64,000 nucleotides of DNA from Hydrogenophaga sp. A37 (lineage in GTDB: Bacteria > Pseudomonadota > Gammaproteobacteria > Burkholderiales > Burkholderiaceae_C): contig NZ_MUNZ01000086.1 of the NCBI RefSeq assembly GCF_002001205.1, positions 62,001 through 126,000 of the forward strand, written 5' to 3'. Under the pieces are notes generated by a model that ran no database searches, was not told the DNA's origin, and saw only the letters and a list, made by a program, of their open reading frames with translations. Every line of letters starts with the position of its first letter. Within the stretch, counting starts at the first letter, position 1. The position numbers were made by a program, and so were the translations under genes. Positions 1 through 10,103 of the stretch are shown here, one piece after another.

Positions 1-2
1 TG

Positions 3-740
3 GGCACCAGTTTTTTCCAGAACAAGGCGGTGTCGACGCTGATCATCGAAAAGCTCCCTGTCTCGATCAGCCTGGGTCTGTGGACCTTTTTCATCAGCTA
101 CCTGGTCGCGGTCCCGCTGGGCGTGGCCAAGGCGGTGAGGGCGGGTTCGAGGTTCGATCTGGTGACGACGCTGCTGGTGTTGATCGGCTATGCGATTCCC
201 GGCTTTGTACTGGGTGTGGCGCTGCTGGTGGTATTTGGTGGTCAGTTGCAGTGGTTCCCGCTGCGCGGCCTGACGTCCTCAAACTGGGACGAGCTGAGCT
301 GGGGGGCTCGCATCGCCGACTACCTCTGGCACATCACCTTGCCGGTGACCGCCATGGTGCTGGGCAGTTTTGCCGTGACCGCGATGCTGACCAAAAACGC
401 CTTCCTCGAAGAAATCCGCAAGCAGTATGTGATGACGGCCCGCGCGAAGGGGCTGTCTGAGCGGCAGGTGCTCTGGAAACACGTGTTCCGCAACGCGCTG
501 ATTCCGATCGTGACGGGTTTCCCCGCAGCGTTCATCGGCGCCTTTTTCACCGGCGCATTGCTGATCGAAACCCAGTTCTCGCTCGACGGTCTGGGTCTGC
601 TGGGCTATGAGAGCGTGATCCGGCGTGATTACCCGGTGGTGATGGGCACGCTGTTCCTGTTCACCCTGATCGGTTTGGTGACCAAGCTGATTTCCGACCT
701 CTGTTACGTGTGGGTCGACCCCCGCGTGAAGTTCGATTGA
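3..740 (+). CDS. yejB: Peptide ABC transporter permease YejB (5' partial)
   Basis: Inner-membrane permease of a peptide importer of the YejABEF type. The frame is open to the left edge and the residues before the first internal GTG (position 30) already fit YejB, so the true start lies outside the window. Several hydrophobic segments are visible. The permease cytoplasmic loop (EAA motif, A-R-A-K-G-L...F-R-N-A-L) is encoded near 436-500. About 245 residues remain of roughly 360 usual for the family. It is followed after 5 bases by yejE and then yejF, which sets the identity. The binding protein yejA is expected upstream, outside the window. Confidence 0.93.
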   Translation, partial: GTSFFQNKAVSTLIIEKLPVSISLGLWTFFISYLVAVPLGVAKAVRAGSRFDLVTTLLVLIGYAIPGFVLGVALLVVFGGQLQWFPLRGLTSSNWDELSWGARIADYLWHITLPVTAMVLGSFAVTAMLTKNAFLEEIRKQYVMTARAKGLSERQVLWKHVFRNALIPIVTGFPAAFIGAFFTGALLIETQFSLDGLGLLGYESVIRRDYPVVMGTLFLFTLIGLVTKLISDLCYVWVDPRVKFD

Positions 741-745
741 TCTCC

Positions 746-1774
746 ATGGCCTCAATGTCCCCTTCCCGCCGCGCCTGGCAACGCTTCAAGCGCAACCGCC
801 TGGGCTACTGGAGCCTGGTGGCGTTCTGCGTGCTGGTGGTGCTCAGCCTGTTCGCCGAGCTGCTGTCGAACGACAAGCCGCTGATCGTGCGCTACGAGGG
901 AAAGACCTACTTCCCGATGTTGCGGGACCACCCCGAAACCACGTTCGGCGGTGACTTCGAATCGACCACCGACTACCTCGACCCCTTCGTGCAAGAGCAG
1001 ATCACGAAGGGCGACAACTGGGCGGTGTACGCGCCCAATCCGTACGGGCCGAAGACCCTGAACTACTTCGCGAAAGAACCCAACCCGTCCCCACCCACCC
1101 GGGACAACTGGATGGGCACCGACGACCGGGGGCGCGACTTGCTGGCGCAATTGATCTACGGCTTTCGCGTGAGCGTGCTGTTCGCGCTGGCGCTGACATT
1201 CGTTGGCACGGTGCTGGGTGTGCTCACGGGCGCGATCCAGGGTTTTCTGGGAGGGCGGACCGATCTGGTGTTTCAGCGTTTCATCGAGATCTGGTCGTCC
1301 ATGCCGGAGCTGTACCTGCTCATCATCTTCGCGGCCGTGCTGTCGCCCAGCATCGGACTGCTGCTGGTGCTGCTCAGCCTGTTTGGCTGGATGGGCCTGT
1401 CGGACTACGTGCGCGCCGAATTTCTGCGCAACCGCCAGCTGGACTATGTGCGCGCCGCGCGGGCGATGGGGCTGTCCAACCTGCAGATCGTCTGGCGCCA
1501 TGTGCTGCCCAACAGCCTGACACCGGTGGTGACCTTTTTGCCGTTTCGCATGAGCGCGGCCATCCTGGCGCTGACCTCGCTGGACTTCCTGGGTCTCGGC
1601 GTGCCGCCCGGTACGCCGTCGCTGGGGGAGCTGCTCAGCCAAGGCAAGAACAACATTGACGCGTGGTGGATTTCGCTCTCCACCTTCGCGGTGCTCGTGA
1701 TCACGCTGTTGCTGCTCACCTTCATGGGCGACGCCTTGCGCGATGCGCTCGACCCGAGAAAGGCCGAGCGATGA
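746..1774 (+). CDS. yejE: Peptide ABC transporter permease YejE
   Basis: Second permease of the Yej peptide importer, 342 residues, about the E. coli length. An N-terminal helix is followed by a long periplasmic stretch with YejE-like features (NDKPL, W-M-G-T-D) and then the transport domain. The EAA loop (A-R-A-M-G-L...H-V-L-P-N-S) is encoded near 1450-1520. I chose the ATG at 746, just after the yejB stop; an alternative ATG sits at 755. The stop overlaps the yejF start as ATGA, which indicates translational coupling. It should pair with YejB in the inner membrane. Confidence 0.95.
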   Translation: MASMSPSRRAWQRFKRNRLGYWSLVAFCVLVVLSLFAELLSNDKPLIVRYEGKTYFPMLRDHPETTFGGDFESTTDYLDPFVQEQITKGDNWAVYAPNPYGPKTLNYFAKEPNPSPPTRDNWMGTDDRGRDLLAQLIYGFRVSVLFALALTFVGTVLGVLTGAIQGFLGGRTDLVFQRFIEIWSSMPELYLLIIFAAVLSPSIGLLLVLLSLFGWMGLSDYVRAEFLRNRQLDYVRAARAMGLSNLQIVWRHVLPNSLTPVVTFLPFRMSAAILALTSLDFLGLGVPPGTPSLGELLSQGKNNIDAWWISLSTFAVLVITLLLLTFMGDALRDALDPRKAER

Positions 1775-3369
1775 GCGCCTTGCTGGAGGTCAAGAACCTG
1801 CGCGTGTCCTTCAACGGACAGGAGGTGGTGCACGGCATCGACTTCTCGGTGGCGGCGGGTGAGAAGCTCGCCCTGGTGGGCGAGTCCGGCTCGGGAAAGA
1901 CCGTCTCCGCCTTGTCCTTGCTGCGGCTGATGCACGGCGCGCAGATCTCGGGCTCGGCGAACTTGAACGGTCGGGATCTGCTGACCTTGAGCGAACACCA
2001 GTTGCGGGCCGTTCGGGGCGATCAAGTGGCCGTGATCTTCCAGGAACCCATGACCTCGCTCAACCCGCTCTACAGCGTGGGTGAGCAGATCGCCGAGGTG
2101 CTGCAACTCAAAAAGGGGCTCACCGCAGCGCAGGCCAAGGCGTCCACGGTGGAGTTGCTGGCCTCGACGGGCATCCCCGAGCCGGCGCGCCGGGCAGGCG
2201 CTTTCCCGCACCAGTTGAGTGGCGGGCAACGGCAGCGGGCGATGATCGCCATGGCGCTGGCCAGTGCCCCCCAGCTGCTGCTGGCCGATGAGCCGACCAC
2301 CGCGCTGGATGTGACGGTTCGGGCGCAAATTCTGGACCTGTTGTCCGACTTGCAGCGGCAACACGGCATGGCCGTGCTGCTCATCACGCACGACCTGAAC
2401 CTGGTGCGCCGTTTCGCCGACCGTGTGGCGGTGATGGAGCAGGGCCATCTGGTGGAGCAGGGTGCGGTGTCGCAGGTGTCTGCAGCGCCGCAACATGCCT
2501 ACACGCAACGCCTGCTGGCGAGTGAAGCTCGGCGCGATGTGGTCGAGGCCGTGGTCTCCGCCGCTGCACCGGTGTTGCAGGCGAAAGGTTTGCGCGTGAG
2601 TTACCCGGTGCCGCTGCCAGGCATCAAGGGCTGGTTCCGACAAGGCGCCTTCGTTGCACTGGAGGGTGCCGACTTCGCCATCGCGCCTGGGACCACCCTG
2701 GGTGTGGTGGGCGAATCGGGCTCGGGCAAATCGACCCTCGCGCTGGCCGCGCTGGGCCTGCTGCCCCATGAAGGCCACCTCAGTGTGGCCGGCTCCGGCT
2801 GGACCGAGGCCCATGCTGCAGGGCACACAAGAGCCCTGCGCCAGCGCGTGCAGGTGGTGTTCCAGGACCCTTTTTCCTCGCTGTCGCCTCGACTGACGGT
2901 GGAGCAAATCGTGGGCGAGGGGCTGACCGTTCACGCGTCAGAGTTGAGCGCTTCACAGCGCCGTGAGCGCGTGCAGGCGGCGCTGGCCGACGTCGGTCTG
3001 GTGCAAGACCCGACGCAGGCGAGCGACTGGCTGCAGCGCTATCCACACGAGTTTTCCGGCGGGCAGCGCCAGCGGCTGGCGATCGCCCGCGCCTTGATCG
3101 TTCAGCCGACCTTGTTGGTGCTGGACGAGCCGACCAGCGCCCTTGATGTCACGGTGCAGCAGCAGGTGCTGGCGCTGCTGCAACGCTTGCAACGCGAGCG
3201 CGGGCTGAGCTACCTGCTGATCACCCATGATGTGGCCGTGATCCGCGCCATGGCCCACGAGGTGCTGGTGCTCAAAGACGGGAAAGTGCTGGAGTGCGGC
3301 AGCGTTGAACAGGTACTGAACCATCCCCGGCACGCCTACACACAGGCGCTCGTCAGAGCCGCTGCCTGA
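1771..3369 (+). CDS. yejF: Peptide ABC transporter ATP-binding protein YejF (two ATPase domains)
   Basis: Double ATPase subunit that powers the Yej peptide importer, 532 residues. Two complete ABC domains are visible. The first has Walker A GESGSGKT near residues 37-44 and signature LSGGQRQR. The second has Walker A GESGSGKS near residues 314-321 and signature FSGGQRQR. Each has a Walker B ending in DEPT and an H-loop histidine (LLITHD). The start is the ATG that overlaps the yejE stop by 4 bases. It is the last gene of the yej operon. Substrate cannot be read from the sequence; in enterobacteria the system imports short peptides and microcin C. Confidence 0.95.
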   Translation: MSALLEVKNLRVSFNGQEVVHGIDFSVAAGEKLALVGESGSGKTVSALSLLRLMHGAQISGSANLNGRDLLTLSEHQLRAVRGDQVAVIFQEPMTSLNPLYSVGEQIAEVLQLKKGLTAAQAKASTVELLASTGIPEPARRAGAFPHQLSGGQRQRAMIAMALASAPQLLLADEPTTALDVTVRAQILDLLSDLQRQHGMAVLLITHDLNLVRRFADRVAVMEQGHLVEQGAVSQVSAAPQHAYTQRLLASEARRDVVEAVVSAAAPVLQAKGLRVSYPVPLPGIKGWFRQGAFVALEGADFAIAPGTTLGVVGESGSGKSTLALAALGLLPHEGHLSVAGSGWTEAHAAGHTRALRQRVQVVFQDPFSSLSPRLTVEQIVGEGLTVHASELSASQRRERVQAALADVGLVQDPTQASDWLQRYPHEFSGGQRQRLAIARALIVQPTLLVLDEPTSALDVTVQQQVLALLQRLQRERGLSYLLITHDVAVIRAMAHEVLVLKDGKVLECGSVEQVLNHPRHAYTQALVRAAA

Positions 3370-3445
3370 GCTTGAACTACGATCCACACAGCCTGCTTCA
3401 ATGCATCGATCGCGCTGACCCGACCGCGCGAACCCAGATTTCCCC

Positions 3446-4231
3446 ATGAACCCAAATCCCATTCCCGTGGCGCCCCGACCCATCCCCGTGGACATGATGT
3501 CGCCGACGCGCTGGATCGAACTCGGCTGGGATGACCTGCGTGCCAACCCGCTGCCCGGGCTGATCCACGGCTTTGCCCTGGCGGTCATCGGCTGGATTCT
3601 GTTGTGGGTAGCCCGGGATCGGTTCTGGCTGCTCGCGGGTGCGTTTTCTGGCTTTCTCATTGTGGCGCCCGTGCTGGCCACAGGGCTGTACCACATCAGC
3701 CGCGAACGCGCCGCCGGCCGGCTCGCCGATCTGGGCGACGTGGTGGCGCTTTGGCGTTCGTTTGACGGCAGGCTGGTGCGCTTCGGCCTGTTGCTGGGGT
3801 TGGCTGGCACCGGCTGGGTGCTCACGTCGGCCGGTTTGATCACCTTGTGGTCACCGGTCCCGATCCACAAGCCCGCCGACTTTCTGCGTCATGTGGTGTT
3901 GGCCCGGGAAGTGGGCCTGTTCGAGGCCTGGCTGGTTCTGGGCGCCTTGCTGGCGGCGCCTGTGTTCGCTTCCAGCGTGGTCGCCATACCGATGCTGGTG
4001 GACAAAGGTGTGCCGGTGAGCATGGCCGTGTCCGCCAGCTGGCGAGCTGTGGCCGACCACCCGGGGCCGCTGGTGTGGTGGGCGGTGTTGATTGCGATGC
4101 TGGTGGGTTTGGGCATGATCACCGGCTTGCTGGGGCTGATCGGGGTCATCCCGCTGATCGCTCACGCCAGCTGGCATGCCTACCGCGATCTGACTGCGCC
4201 AACTTCCCCTGTGCCGGTGTCGGCCCACTGA
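3446..4231 (+). CDS. DUF2189-type multi-helix membrane protein
   Basis: Predicted inner-membrane protein of 261 residues with about six hydrophobic segments and a short polar, proline-rich N-terminus. The pattern W-x-x-L-G-W-x-D-L followed by membrane helices matches the uncharacterised DUF2189 family, often found near respiratory genes in proteobacteria. No catalytic motif is visible and the function is unknown. It starts 76 bases after yejF and ends 20 bases before the next small membrane gene on the same strand, so the two may be co-transcribed. Confidence 0.75.
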   Translation: MNPNPIPVAPRPIPVDMMSPTRWIELGWDDLRANPLPGLIHGFALAVIGWILLWVARDRFWLLAGAFSGFLIVAPVLATGLYHISRERAAGRLADLGDVVALWRSFDGRLVRFGLLLGLAGTGWVLTSAGLITLWSPVPIHKPADFLRHVVLAREVGLFEAWLVLGALLAAPVFASSVVAIPMLVDKGVPVSMAVSASWRAVADHPGPLVWWAVLIAMLVGLGMITGLLGLIGVIPLIAHASWHAYRDLTAPTSPVPVSAH

Positions 4232-4251
4232 GCCCGCCGGGTCACCCTGTC

Positions 4252-4473
4252 ATGGAAAATACGATTTTTGGCCTGACCGAAGGGCAGATCGCCCAATTCG
4301 GCCTCACCTTCGGTGTCGGTGCCTTCATTCTCTACATGTTGTTCATCGTGCTCAACCTGGCGCTGGAGGCCAAGGCGGGCAAGTTCGGCACCTTCATTCT
4401 TTTTCTCGTTTTGTCCTTTGGCATGCTGGGGTTTGTGGCCAAAAGTGTCATTCAATGGGTGCTGGGCATCTGA
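4252..4473 (+). CDS. DUF2788-type small membrane protein
   Basis: A 73-residue protein with two clear hydrophobic helices separated by a short basic loop (E-A-K-A-G-K). It resembles the DUF2788 family of small inner-membrane proteins of unknown function in beta- and gammaproteobacteria. It lies 20 bases behind the DUF2189 gene and directly ahead of the promoter of the rimP-nusA operon. The ATG at 4252 is the only sensible start. The family assignment is from remembered pattern and is less certain than the existence of the gene. Confidence 0.65.
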   Translation: MENTIFGLTEGQIAQFGLTFGVGAFILYMLFIVLNLALEAKAGKFGTFILFLVLSFGMLGFVAKSVIQWVLGI

Positions 4474-4498
4474 ACAGTGTGAATCCCTGGCCTCAATC

Positions 4499-4528
4499 TT
4501 GCAAAGGAGCCCCTAGACGGGTTACAAT
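4499..4528 (+). promoter_or_regulatory. Sigma-70 type promoter of the rimP-nusA-infB operon
   Basis: TTGCAA (4499-4504) and TACAAT (4523-4528) are separated by 18 bases and match the -35 and -10 consensus closely. Transcription would start near 4535 and give a leader of about 125 bases before rimP. Position ahead of the whole translation operon supports it. Confidence 0.7.
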
Positions 4529-4543
4529 GCGAGCTTCACGACC

Positions 4544-4576
4544 AAATGGGCGGGTAACTACCGGCCCATTTTTTTT
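4544..4576 (+). terminator. Leader terminator or attenuator hairpin ahead of rimP
   Basis: AAATGGGC (4544-4551) pairs with GCCCATTT (4564-4571), with an inner GGT/ACC extension, and is followed by a run of T. This is a textbook intrinsic terminator, yet it lies between the promoter at 4499-4528 and rimP, where it would act on the operon's own transcript. A second small hairpin, AACGC/GCGTT with loop TTTA, follows at 4603-4616. Control by antitermination or by NusA feedback is inference. Confidence 0.7.
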
Positions 4577-4660
4577 GGCCGAACGCTTTTGATTCTTCGT
4601 CGAACGCTTTAGCGTTGCGTCGGCGATTCACCGACCTTCAACAAGGCAGATACCGTACAG

Positions 4661-5254
4661 ATGGCTTGGCAAGACACCGTAACGCAAACCGTGACAGGAC
4701 TGGGTTTTGACCTGGTGGACCTTGAGCGCTCCGCCGGTGGTTTGTTGCGCGTCACGATCGATCTGCCATGGTCGCCGCCCGAGCCCGGTCATCCAACGCC
4801 GCCTGAGCAATTTGTGACGGTGGAGGATTGCGAGAAGATCACTCGCCAGCTGCACTACCTGCTGGAGGTGGAGGGTCTTGAGTACAGGCGCCTGGAGGTT
4901 GGCTCGCCTGGCATTGATCGACCGCTGCGTCATGAGGTTGACTTCATCCGTTTTGAAGGCCGCGTGGTGGATTTGACGCTGAAGGCGCCGATCGGTGTCA
5001 CCGATTCAACGGTGTCGGCCAGTCGAAAAAAGTTTCGCGGTACGCTGGAGCGTGCTGCCGATGGGGTGATGTGGCAGGTGGTCTGGAGCGATGCGCCAGA
5101 ACCTAAGCCTGGCCAGCGCGTGAGCAAGAAGCGCATGCCGTTGCCCCTGCAGGCCCTGGCGTTTGTGCTGGACGATATCCAGCAGGCGCGTCTGGCCCCG
5201 ATTGTGAATTTCAAGGGCCGCCAGTCGGCACACGCCGGACCTGATTCCGCGTGA
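4661..5254 (+). CDS. rimP: Ribosome maturation factor RimP
   Basis: Assembly factor for the 30S ribosomal subunit, cytoplasmic, 197 residues. The N-terminal alpha/beta domain contains the conserved L-E-V-G-S-P-G-I-D-R-P-L element near residue 80, a hallmark of RimP, followed by the C-terminal SH3-like domain. It is slightly longer than E. coli RimP because of a proline-rich insertion near residues 30-48 (W-S-P-P-E-P-G). It is first in the conserved operon with nusA and infB, and its transcript starts about 125 bases upstream behind a leader terminator. Confidence 0.96.
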   Translation: MAWQDTVTQTVTGLGFDLVDLERSAGGLLRVTIDLPWSPPEPGHPTPPEQFVTVEDCEKITRQLHYLLEVEGLEYRRLEVGSPGIDRPLRHEVDFIRFEGRVVDLTLKAPIGVTDSTVSASRKKFRGTLERAADGVMWQVVWSDAPEPKPGQRVSKKRMPLPLQALAFVLDDIQQARLAPIVNFKGRQSAHAGPDSA

Positions 5255-5332
5255 TGTTGGTGCTGTGTGTGTTGTTGTGGCAGTTAAATGTTTGTGACTC
5301 TGAAAAAGAGCTTCGGAAAGGTGGCGAGTGAT

Positions 5333-6832
5333 ATGAACCGCGAAATGTTGATGCTGATCGATGCCATCTCACGCGAGAAGAACGTCGAGCGCGATGTTGT
5401 GCTGAGCGCTGTTGAATTGGCGCTGGCTTCGGCCACCAAGAAACTCTACAAAGGAGAGGTGGACATTCGTGTTGCCATGGATCCGGACAACGGTTCTTAT
5501 GAGACCTACCGCCGCTGGTTGGTCGTGCCCGATGAGGCGGGCCTGCAAAACCCCGACGCCGAAGAGTTGCTCACCGATGCCCGCGACGAGATCGCCGACA
5601 TCGAAGAAGGCGATTTCATCGAGAAGCCGGTGGAAAGCGTGCCGATTGGCCGCATCGGTGCCATGGCAGCCAAACAGGTCATCCTGCAAAAAATCCGCGA
5701 TGCCGAGCGTGAAATGTTGCTCAACGACTTCATGTCGCGCGGAGACAAGGTGTTTGTCGGTACCGTCAAGCGCATGGACAAGGGCGATCTGATCGTCGAG
5801 AGCGGCCGGGTGGAAGGTCGTCTCAAGCGCGGCGAAATGATCCCGAAGGAAAACTTCCGTACCGGTGATCGCGTGCGCGCCATCATTCTGGAAGTGGATC
5901 TGACGCTGCGCGGTGCACCCATCATCCTGTCGCGTTCTTCGCCTGCTTTCATGATTGAACTCTTCCGTCAGGAAGTGCCAGAAATCGAGCAAGGCCTGCT
6001 GGAGATCAAGACCTGTGCTCGTGACCCGGGCTCTCGCGCCAAGATCGCCGTGCAGTCGCACGACAAGCGCATCGACCCCATCGGCACCTGCGTCGGTGTG
6101 CGCGGTTCACGGGTCAACGGCGTGACCAACGAACTCGCCGGCGAACGCGTGGACATCGTGTTGTGGTCGGAAGACCCGGCGCAGTTCGTGATTGGCGCGC
6201 TGGCCCCGGCCAACGTAGTCTCCATCGTGGTGGACGAAGAGCGCCACGCCATGGACGTGGTGGTGGACGAGGAAAACCTCGCCATCGCCATCGGCCGCGG
6301 TGGTCAGAACGTGCGACTGGCGTCCGAGCTGACCGGCTGGCGCATCAACATCATGACGGCCGACGAGTCGGCCCAGAAGCAGGCCGAAGAGGCCGACGGC
6401 ATCCGCAAGGTGTTCATGGCCAAGCTGGACGTGGACCAGGAAATCGCCGATATCCTGATCGAAGAGGGTTTCACCAGTCTCGAAGAAGTGGCCTACGTGC
6501 CCCTGCAGGAGATGCTGGAAATCGAATCATTCGATGAGGACACGGTCAACGAACTGCGCACCCGAGCCAAAGATGCGCTGTTGACCATGGAAATTGCACA
6601 AGAGGAAAGCGTCGAAGGGGTGTCGCAGGATCTGCGTGACCTCGAAGGGCTGACCCCGGAGCTGATCGCCAAGCTGGCAGAGGGCGGTGTGCACACCCGA
6701 GATGAGCTGGCCGATCTGGCCACCGACGAATTGACCGACATGACTGGCCAGACGCCTGAAGAGGCGACGGCATTGATCATGTTGGCCCGCGCTCACTGGT
6801 TCGCCGGTGAGGAAACGCCTGCTTCCAACTGA
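5333..6832 (+). CDS. nusA: Transcription termination/antitermination factor NusA
   Basis: RNA polymerase-associated elongation factor that modulates pausing, termination and antitermination, 499 residues. The N-terminal polymerase-binding domain starts M-N-R-E-M-L. S1 and two KH RNA-binding domains follow (GVRGSR and IGRGGQN), then the C-terminal acidic repeats typical of proteobacteria. I chose the ATG at 5333 because the NusA family starts there and a GGTGGCGAG ribosome site precedes it; the frame is open 15 codons further upstream, to 5288. It lies between rimP and infB as in most proteobacteria. Confidence 0.97.
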   Translation: MNREMLMLIDAISREKNVERDVVLSAVELALASATKKLYKGEVDIRVAMDPDNGSYETYRRWLVVPDEAGLQNPDAEELLTDARDEIADIEEGDFIEKPVESVPIGRIGAMAAKQVILQKIRDAEREMLLNDFMSRGDKVFVGTVKRMDKGDLIVESGRVEGRLKRGEMIPKENFRTGDRVRAIILEVDLTLRGAPIILSRSSPAFMIELFRQEVPEIEQGLLEIKTCARDPGSRAKIAVQSHDKRIDPIGTCVGVRGSRVNGVTNELAGERVDIVLWSEDPAQFVIGALAPANVVSIVVDEERHAMDVVVDEENLAIAIGRGGQNVRLASELTGWRINIMTADESAQKQAEEADGIRKVFMAKLDVDQEIADILIEEGFTSLEEVAYVPLQEMLEIESFDEDTVNELRTRAKDALLTMEIAQEESVEGVSQDLRDLEGLTPELIAKLAEGGVHTRDELADLATDELTDMTGQTPEEATALIMLARAHWFAGEETPASN

Positions 6833-6864
6833 ACCGCGCAGGCCCGAGCGGAGAAAAAACACCT

Positions 6865-9723
6865 ATGACCAGTACCACCGTCGCCGAATTGGCCGCCGAG
6901 CTGAACAAGCCCACCCATACCCTGCTGGAGCAACTCTCCGCCGCAGGGGTGCCCAAAACCGAGGGGACCGATCGGGTCACCGAGTCCGACAAGCAGATGC
7001 TGTTGGGCCACCTCAAGGCCAGCCACGGCACGGTCAGTGGCGAGCGCAAGAAGATCACGTTGGTGAAAAAATCCACCACTGAAATCAAGCAAGCCGATGC
7101 CACCGGGCGTGCCCGCACGATCCAGGTCGAGGTTCGCAAAAAGCGCACCTTCGTCAAGCGAGACGACGAAGTGGCTACGCCCGAGGCACCAGCCGAACCC
7201 GTTGAGCCGGCCGCGCCGTTGATCGACGCCGCCGAGTTGGCCCGCCGTGAGGAAGAAGCGCGTCATCAAGCCGAATTGTTGCGGCGCCAGGAAGAAGAGC
7301 TGGCCCAGAAGCGTCAGGAACGCGAGGCAGAAGAGGCGCGCCAGGCCGAGCAGGCTCGTCAAGCCGCGGAAGCGGTGGAAGCCGCCGCGCGCGCTCAAAA
7401 AGAAGCGGCCGCAGCCACCCCGGCACTGGACGCACCGGGTTCTGCCGTCGCACGCATCGCCGAACAGGCTGAAGCTCACAGCGCCGCTCTGCAGCGCGAG
7501 TCGGCTGCCCGTGTGTTGGCGGACAAAAAGGCCGAGGTCAAAAAAGCAGATGACCTGCGCGCTCAGGACCTGCTCGACCGTCGCCGCAAAGCCGAAGCCG
7601 AAGCGGCCAACATCCGCGCGATGATGGCGGCGCCCGCCAAGACGATGGTGGCCAAGAAGCCTGAGCCGGTGCCAGATCCGAAGGCGATCAAAGGCACGTT
7701 GCACAAACCCGCCGGAACGCCGGGTGCGAAGCCGGCGGGCACGACCGCTGCGGCGGCGGGTGCCGGTGGCAAGAAGGAAGTCAAATCCGAGAACCTGTCG
7801 TCAACCTGGAAGGACGACGCGGCCAAGAAGAAAGAAATCAAGACCCGTGGCGACACGAGCGCGGGCCGTTCCAACTGGCGTGGGGGCCCCCGCAGCGGTG
7901 GCCGTCGCAACGACCGTGACAGCCGCGACAACTCGGCGAGCACTTTTGTGGCGCCGACCGAAAACAAGGTCATTGAGGTTCACGTGCCCGAGACCATCAC
8001 GGTGGCTGAGCTGGCGCACAAGATGAGCCTGAAATCGTCCGAGGTCATCAAGCAGTTGATGAAGCTGGGCCAGATGGTCACCATCAACCAGCCGCTGGAC
8101 CAGGACACTGCCATGATCGTGGTGGAAGAACTGGGCCACACGGCCGTGATCGCTGCATTGGACGACCCGGAGGCTTTCACTGAAGAAGAAGGCACCCAGC
8201 AAACGGCCGAAGCATTGCCGCGCGCACCCGTGGTAACCGTCATGGGTCACGTGGACCACGGCAAAACCTCGCTGCTGGACTACATCCGCCGAGCCAAAGT
8301 GGCTGCAGGCGAGGCCGGCGGCATCACCCAGCACATCGGTGCTTATCACGTGGAAACCCCGCGCGGCATGGTGTCCTTTCTCGACACCCCGGGTCACGAG
8401 GCGTTCACCGCCATGCGGGCCCGAGGCGCGCAGGCGACCGACATCGTGATTCTGGTGTGCGCCGCCGACGACGGCGTGATGCCCCAGACCAAGGAAGCCA
8501 TCAAGCACGCGAAAGCGGCAGGCGTGCCCATGGTGGTGGCGCTGACCAAGATCGACAAGCCCGGCATCAACCTGGAGCGCGTGCGCTCCGAGCTGGTGGC
8601 CGAAGAAGTGGTGCCAGAAGAATTTGGTGGTGATGTTCCTTTCGTGGGTGTTTCCGCCAAGACCGGTGAGGGCGTCGATGCCCTGCTGGAGCAGGTGCTG
8701 CTGCAGGCCGAAGTGCTGGAACTCAAGGCGCCGGTCGACGCCATGGCGAAGGGCCTGGTGATCGAAGCCCGCCTGGACAAGGGGCGCGGTTCCGTGGCCA
8801 CGGTGCTGGTGCAGAGTGGTACGCTGAAAACCGGTGACGTGGTGTTGGTGGGCCAGACCTCCGGTCGCGTGCGCGCCATGCTGGACGAAAACGGCAAGCC
8901 GATCAAGTCGGCAGGACCTTCGATCCCGGTGGAAATTCAAGGCCTGTCGGAAGTGCCACAGGCTGGCGACGACTTCATGGTGATGATTGACGAGCGCCGT
9001 GCGCGCGAGATCGCCACCTACCGTGCGGGCAAGTTCCGCAACACCAAGTTGGCCAAGCAACAAGCCGCCAAACTGGAGAACATGTTCACCGACATCTCTG
9101 CGGGTGAAGTCAAGGTCTTGCCGATCATCGTCAAGGCCGACGTGCAGGGCTCGCAGGAAGCGTTGGGCGCCTCGCTGCTCAAGCTTTCGACCGACGAGGT
9201 CAAGGTGCAGCTGGTGTTCTCTGGCGTCGGCGGTGTCAGCGAAAGCGACGTGAACCTGGCCATCGCCTCCAAGGCGGTCATCATCGGCTTCAATGTGCGG
9301 GCCGACGTGGGCGCGCGCAAGTTGGCCGAAGGCAACGATGTCGATCTGCGCTACTACAACATCATCTACGACGCAGTGGATGAGTTGAAGGCGGCCATGT
9401 CCGGCATGCTCGCACCTGAAAAGCGCGAAGAGATCATCGGTTCGGCCGAAATCCGTACGGTGTTCGTGGCGACCAAGATCGGCACCATCGCCGGTTGTAT
9501 GGTCACTTCGGGCATGGTCACCCGAAACGCTCACTTCCGTCTGCTGCGCGAGAACGTCGTGGTCTACACCGGCGAGATCGACACGCTAAAACGCCTGAAA
9601 GACGACGTGCGCGACGTCAAGGAAGGCTTCGAGTGCGGTATCAAGCTCAAGAACTACAACGACATCAAAGAAGGTGATCAGCTGGAGTTCTTCGAGATCA
9701 AGGAAGTGGCGCGCACGCTGTAA
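6865..9723 (+). CDS. infB: Translation initiation factor IF-2
   Basis: GTPase that places initiator tRNA on the 30S subunit, 952 residues. An N-terminal IF2N domain is followed by a long alanine/glutamate/lysine-rich linker (residues about 90-270) and a second IF2N motif. The G domain has G1 GHVDHGKT at residues 461-468, DTPGHEAF, the G4 motif TKID and the G5 motif SAK. Domains II, III and C2 complete it. Length is normal for long betaproteobacterial IF-2. Internal starts that give a shorter isoform, as in E. coli, are possible but I did not identify one. Confidence 0.97.
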   Translation: MTSTTVAELAAELNKPTHTLLEQLSAAGVPKTEGTDRVTESDKQMLLGHLKASHGTVSGERKKITLVKKSTTEIKQADATGRARTIQVEVRKKRTFVKRDDEVATPEAPAEPVEPAAPLIDAAELARREEEARHQAELLRRQEEELAQKRQEREAEEARQAEQARQAAEAVEAAARAQKEAAAATPALDAPGSAVARIAEQAEAHSAALQRESAARVLADKKAEVKKADDLRAQDLLDRRRKAEAEAANIRAMMAAPAKTMVAKKPEPVPDPKAIKGTLHKPAGTPGAKPAGTTAAAAGAGGKKEVKSENLSSTWKDDAAKKKEIKTRGDTSAGRSNWRGGPRSGGRRNDRDSRDNSASTFVAPTENKVIEVHVPETITVAELAHKMSLKSSEVIKQLMKLGQMVTINQPLDQDTAMIVVEELGHTAVIAALDDPEAFTEEEGTQQTAEALPRAPVVTVMGHVDHGKTSLLDYIRRAKVAAGEAGGITQHIGAYHVETPRGMVSFLDTPGHEAFTAMRARGAQATDIVILVCAADDGVMPQTKEAIKHAKAAGVPMVVALTKIDKPGINLERVRSELVAEEVVPEEFGGDVPFVGVSAKTGEGVDALLEQVLLQAEVLELKAPVDAMAKGLVIEARLDKGRGSVATVLVQSGTLKTGDVVLVGQTSGRVRAMLDENGKPIKSAGPSIPVEIQGLSEVPQAGDDFMVMIDERRAREIATYRAGKFRNTKLAKQQAAKLENMFTDISAGEVKVLPIIVKADVQGSQEALGASLLKLSTDEVKVQLVFSGVGGVSESDVNLAIASKAVIIGFNVRADVGARKLAEGNDVDLRYYNIIYDAVDELKAAMSGMLAPEKREEIIGSAEIRTVFVATKIGTIAGCMVTSGMVTRNAHFRLLRENVVVYTGEIDTLKRLKDDVRDVKEGFECGIKLKNYNDIKEGDQLEFFEIKEVARTL

Positions 9724-9726
9724 ACC

Positions 9727-10101
9727 ATGGCCCGCAAAGCGTCCTCCGTCCCCAACCGCGGTTTCCGCGTGGCCGACCAGATCCAGCGCGATCTGGCGGA
9801 GTTGATCGCGCGCGAGTTGAAAGACCCGCGCGTGGGCATGATCACGATCAATGCGGTCGAGGTCACGCCCGACTATGCGCACGCCAAGGTGTTTTTCAGC
9901 CTACTGACCGGCGACCCCGACGAAACCCAGCAGGGCCTCAACGCGGCCGCTGGTTTTCTGCGCACGGGCTTGTTCAAGCGCCTGCACATCCACACGGTGC
10001 CCACGCTGCATTTCGTGTTCGACCGCACCACCGAACGTGCCGCCGACATGAATGCGCTCATCTCGAAGGCTGTGGCCTCTCGGTCAAAGGACGAAAGCTG
10101 A
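9727..10101 (+). CDS. rbfA: Ribosome-binding factor A
   Basis: Small KH-fold protein needed for late 30S maturation and 16S 5'-end processing, 124 residues. The N-terminal [13 protein letters not shown] and the K-D-P-R-V-G-M-I-T element near residues 36-44 are family hallmarks. It starts 3 bases after the infB stop and ends 2 bases before truB, a tightly packed operon arrangement. Confidence 0.96.
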   Translation: MARKASSVPNRGFRVADQIQRDLAELIARELKDPRVGMITINAVEVTPDYAHAKVFFSLLTGDPDETQQGLNAAAGFLRTGLFKRLHIHTVPTLHFVFDRTTERAADMNALISKAVASRSKDES

Positions 10102-10103
10102 CC

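Noticed and set aside
7801-9534. 577-codon minus-strand open frame opposite infB
   Set aside because: Histidine/glycine/leucine-rich shadow of a GC-rich gene; IF-2 motifs on the plus strand are complete.
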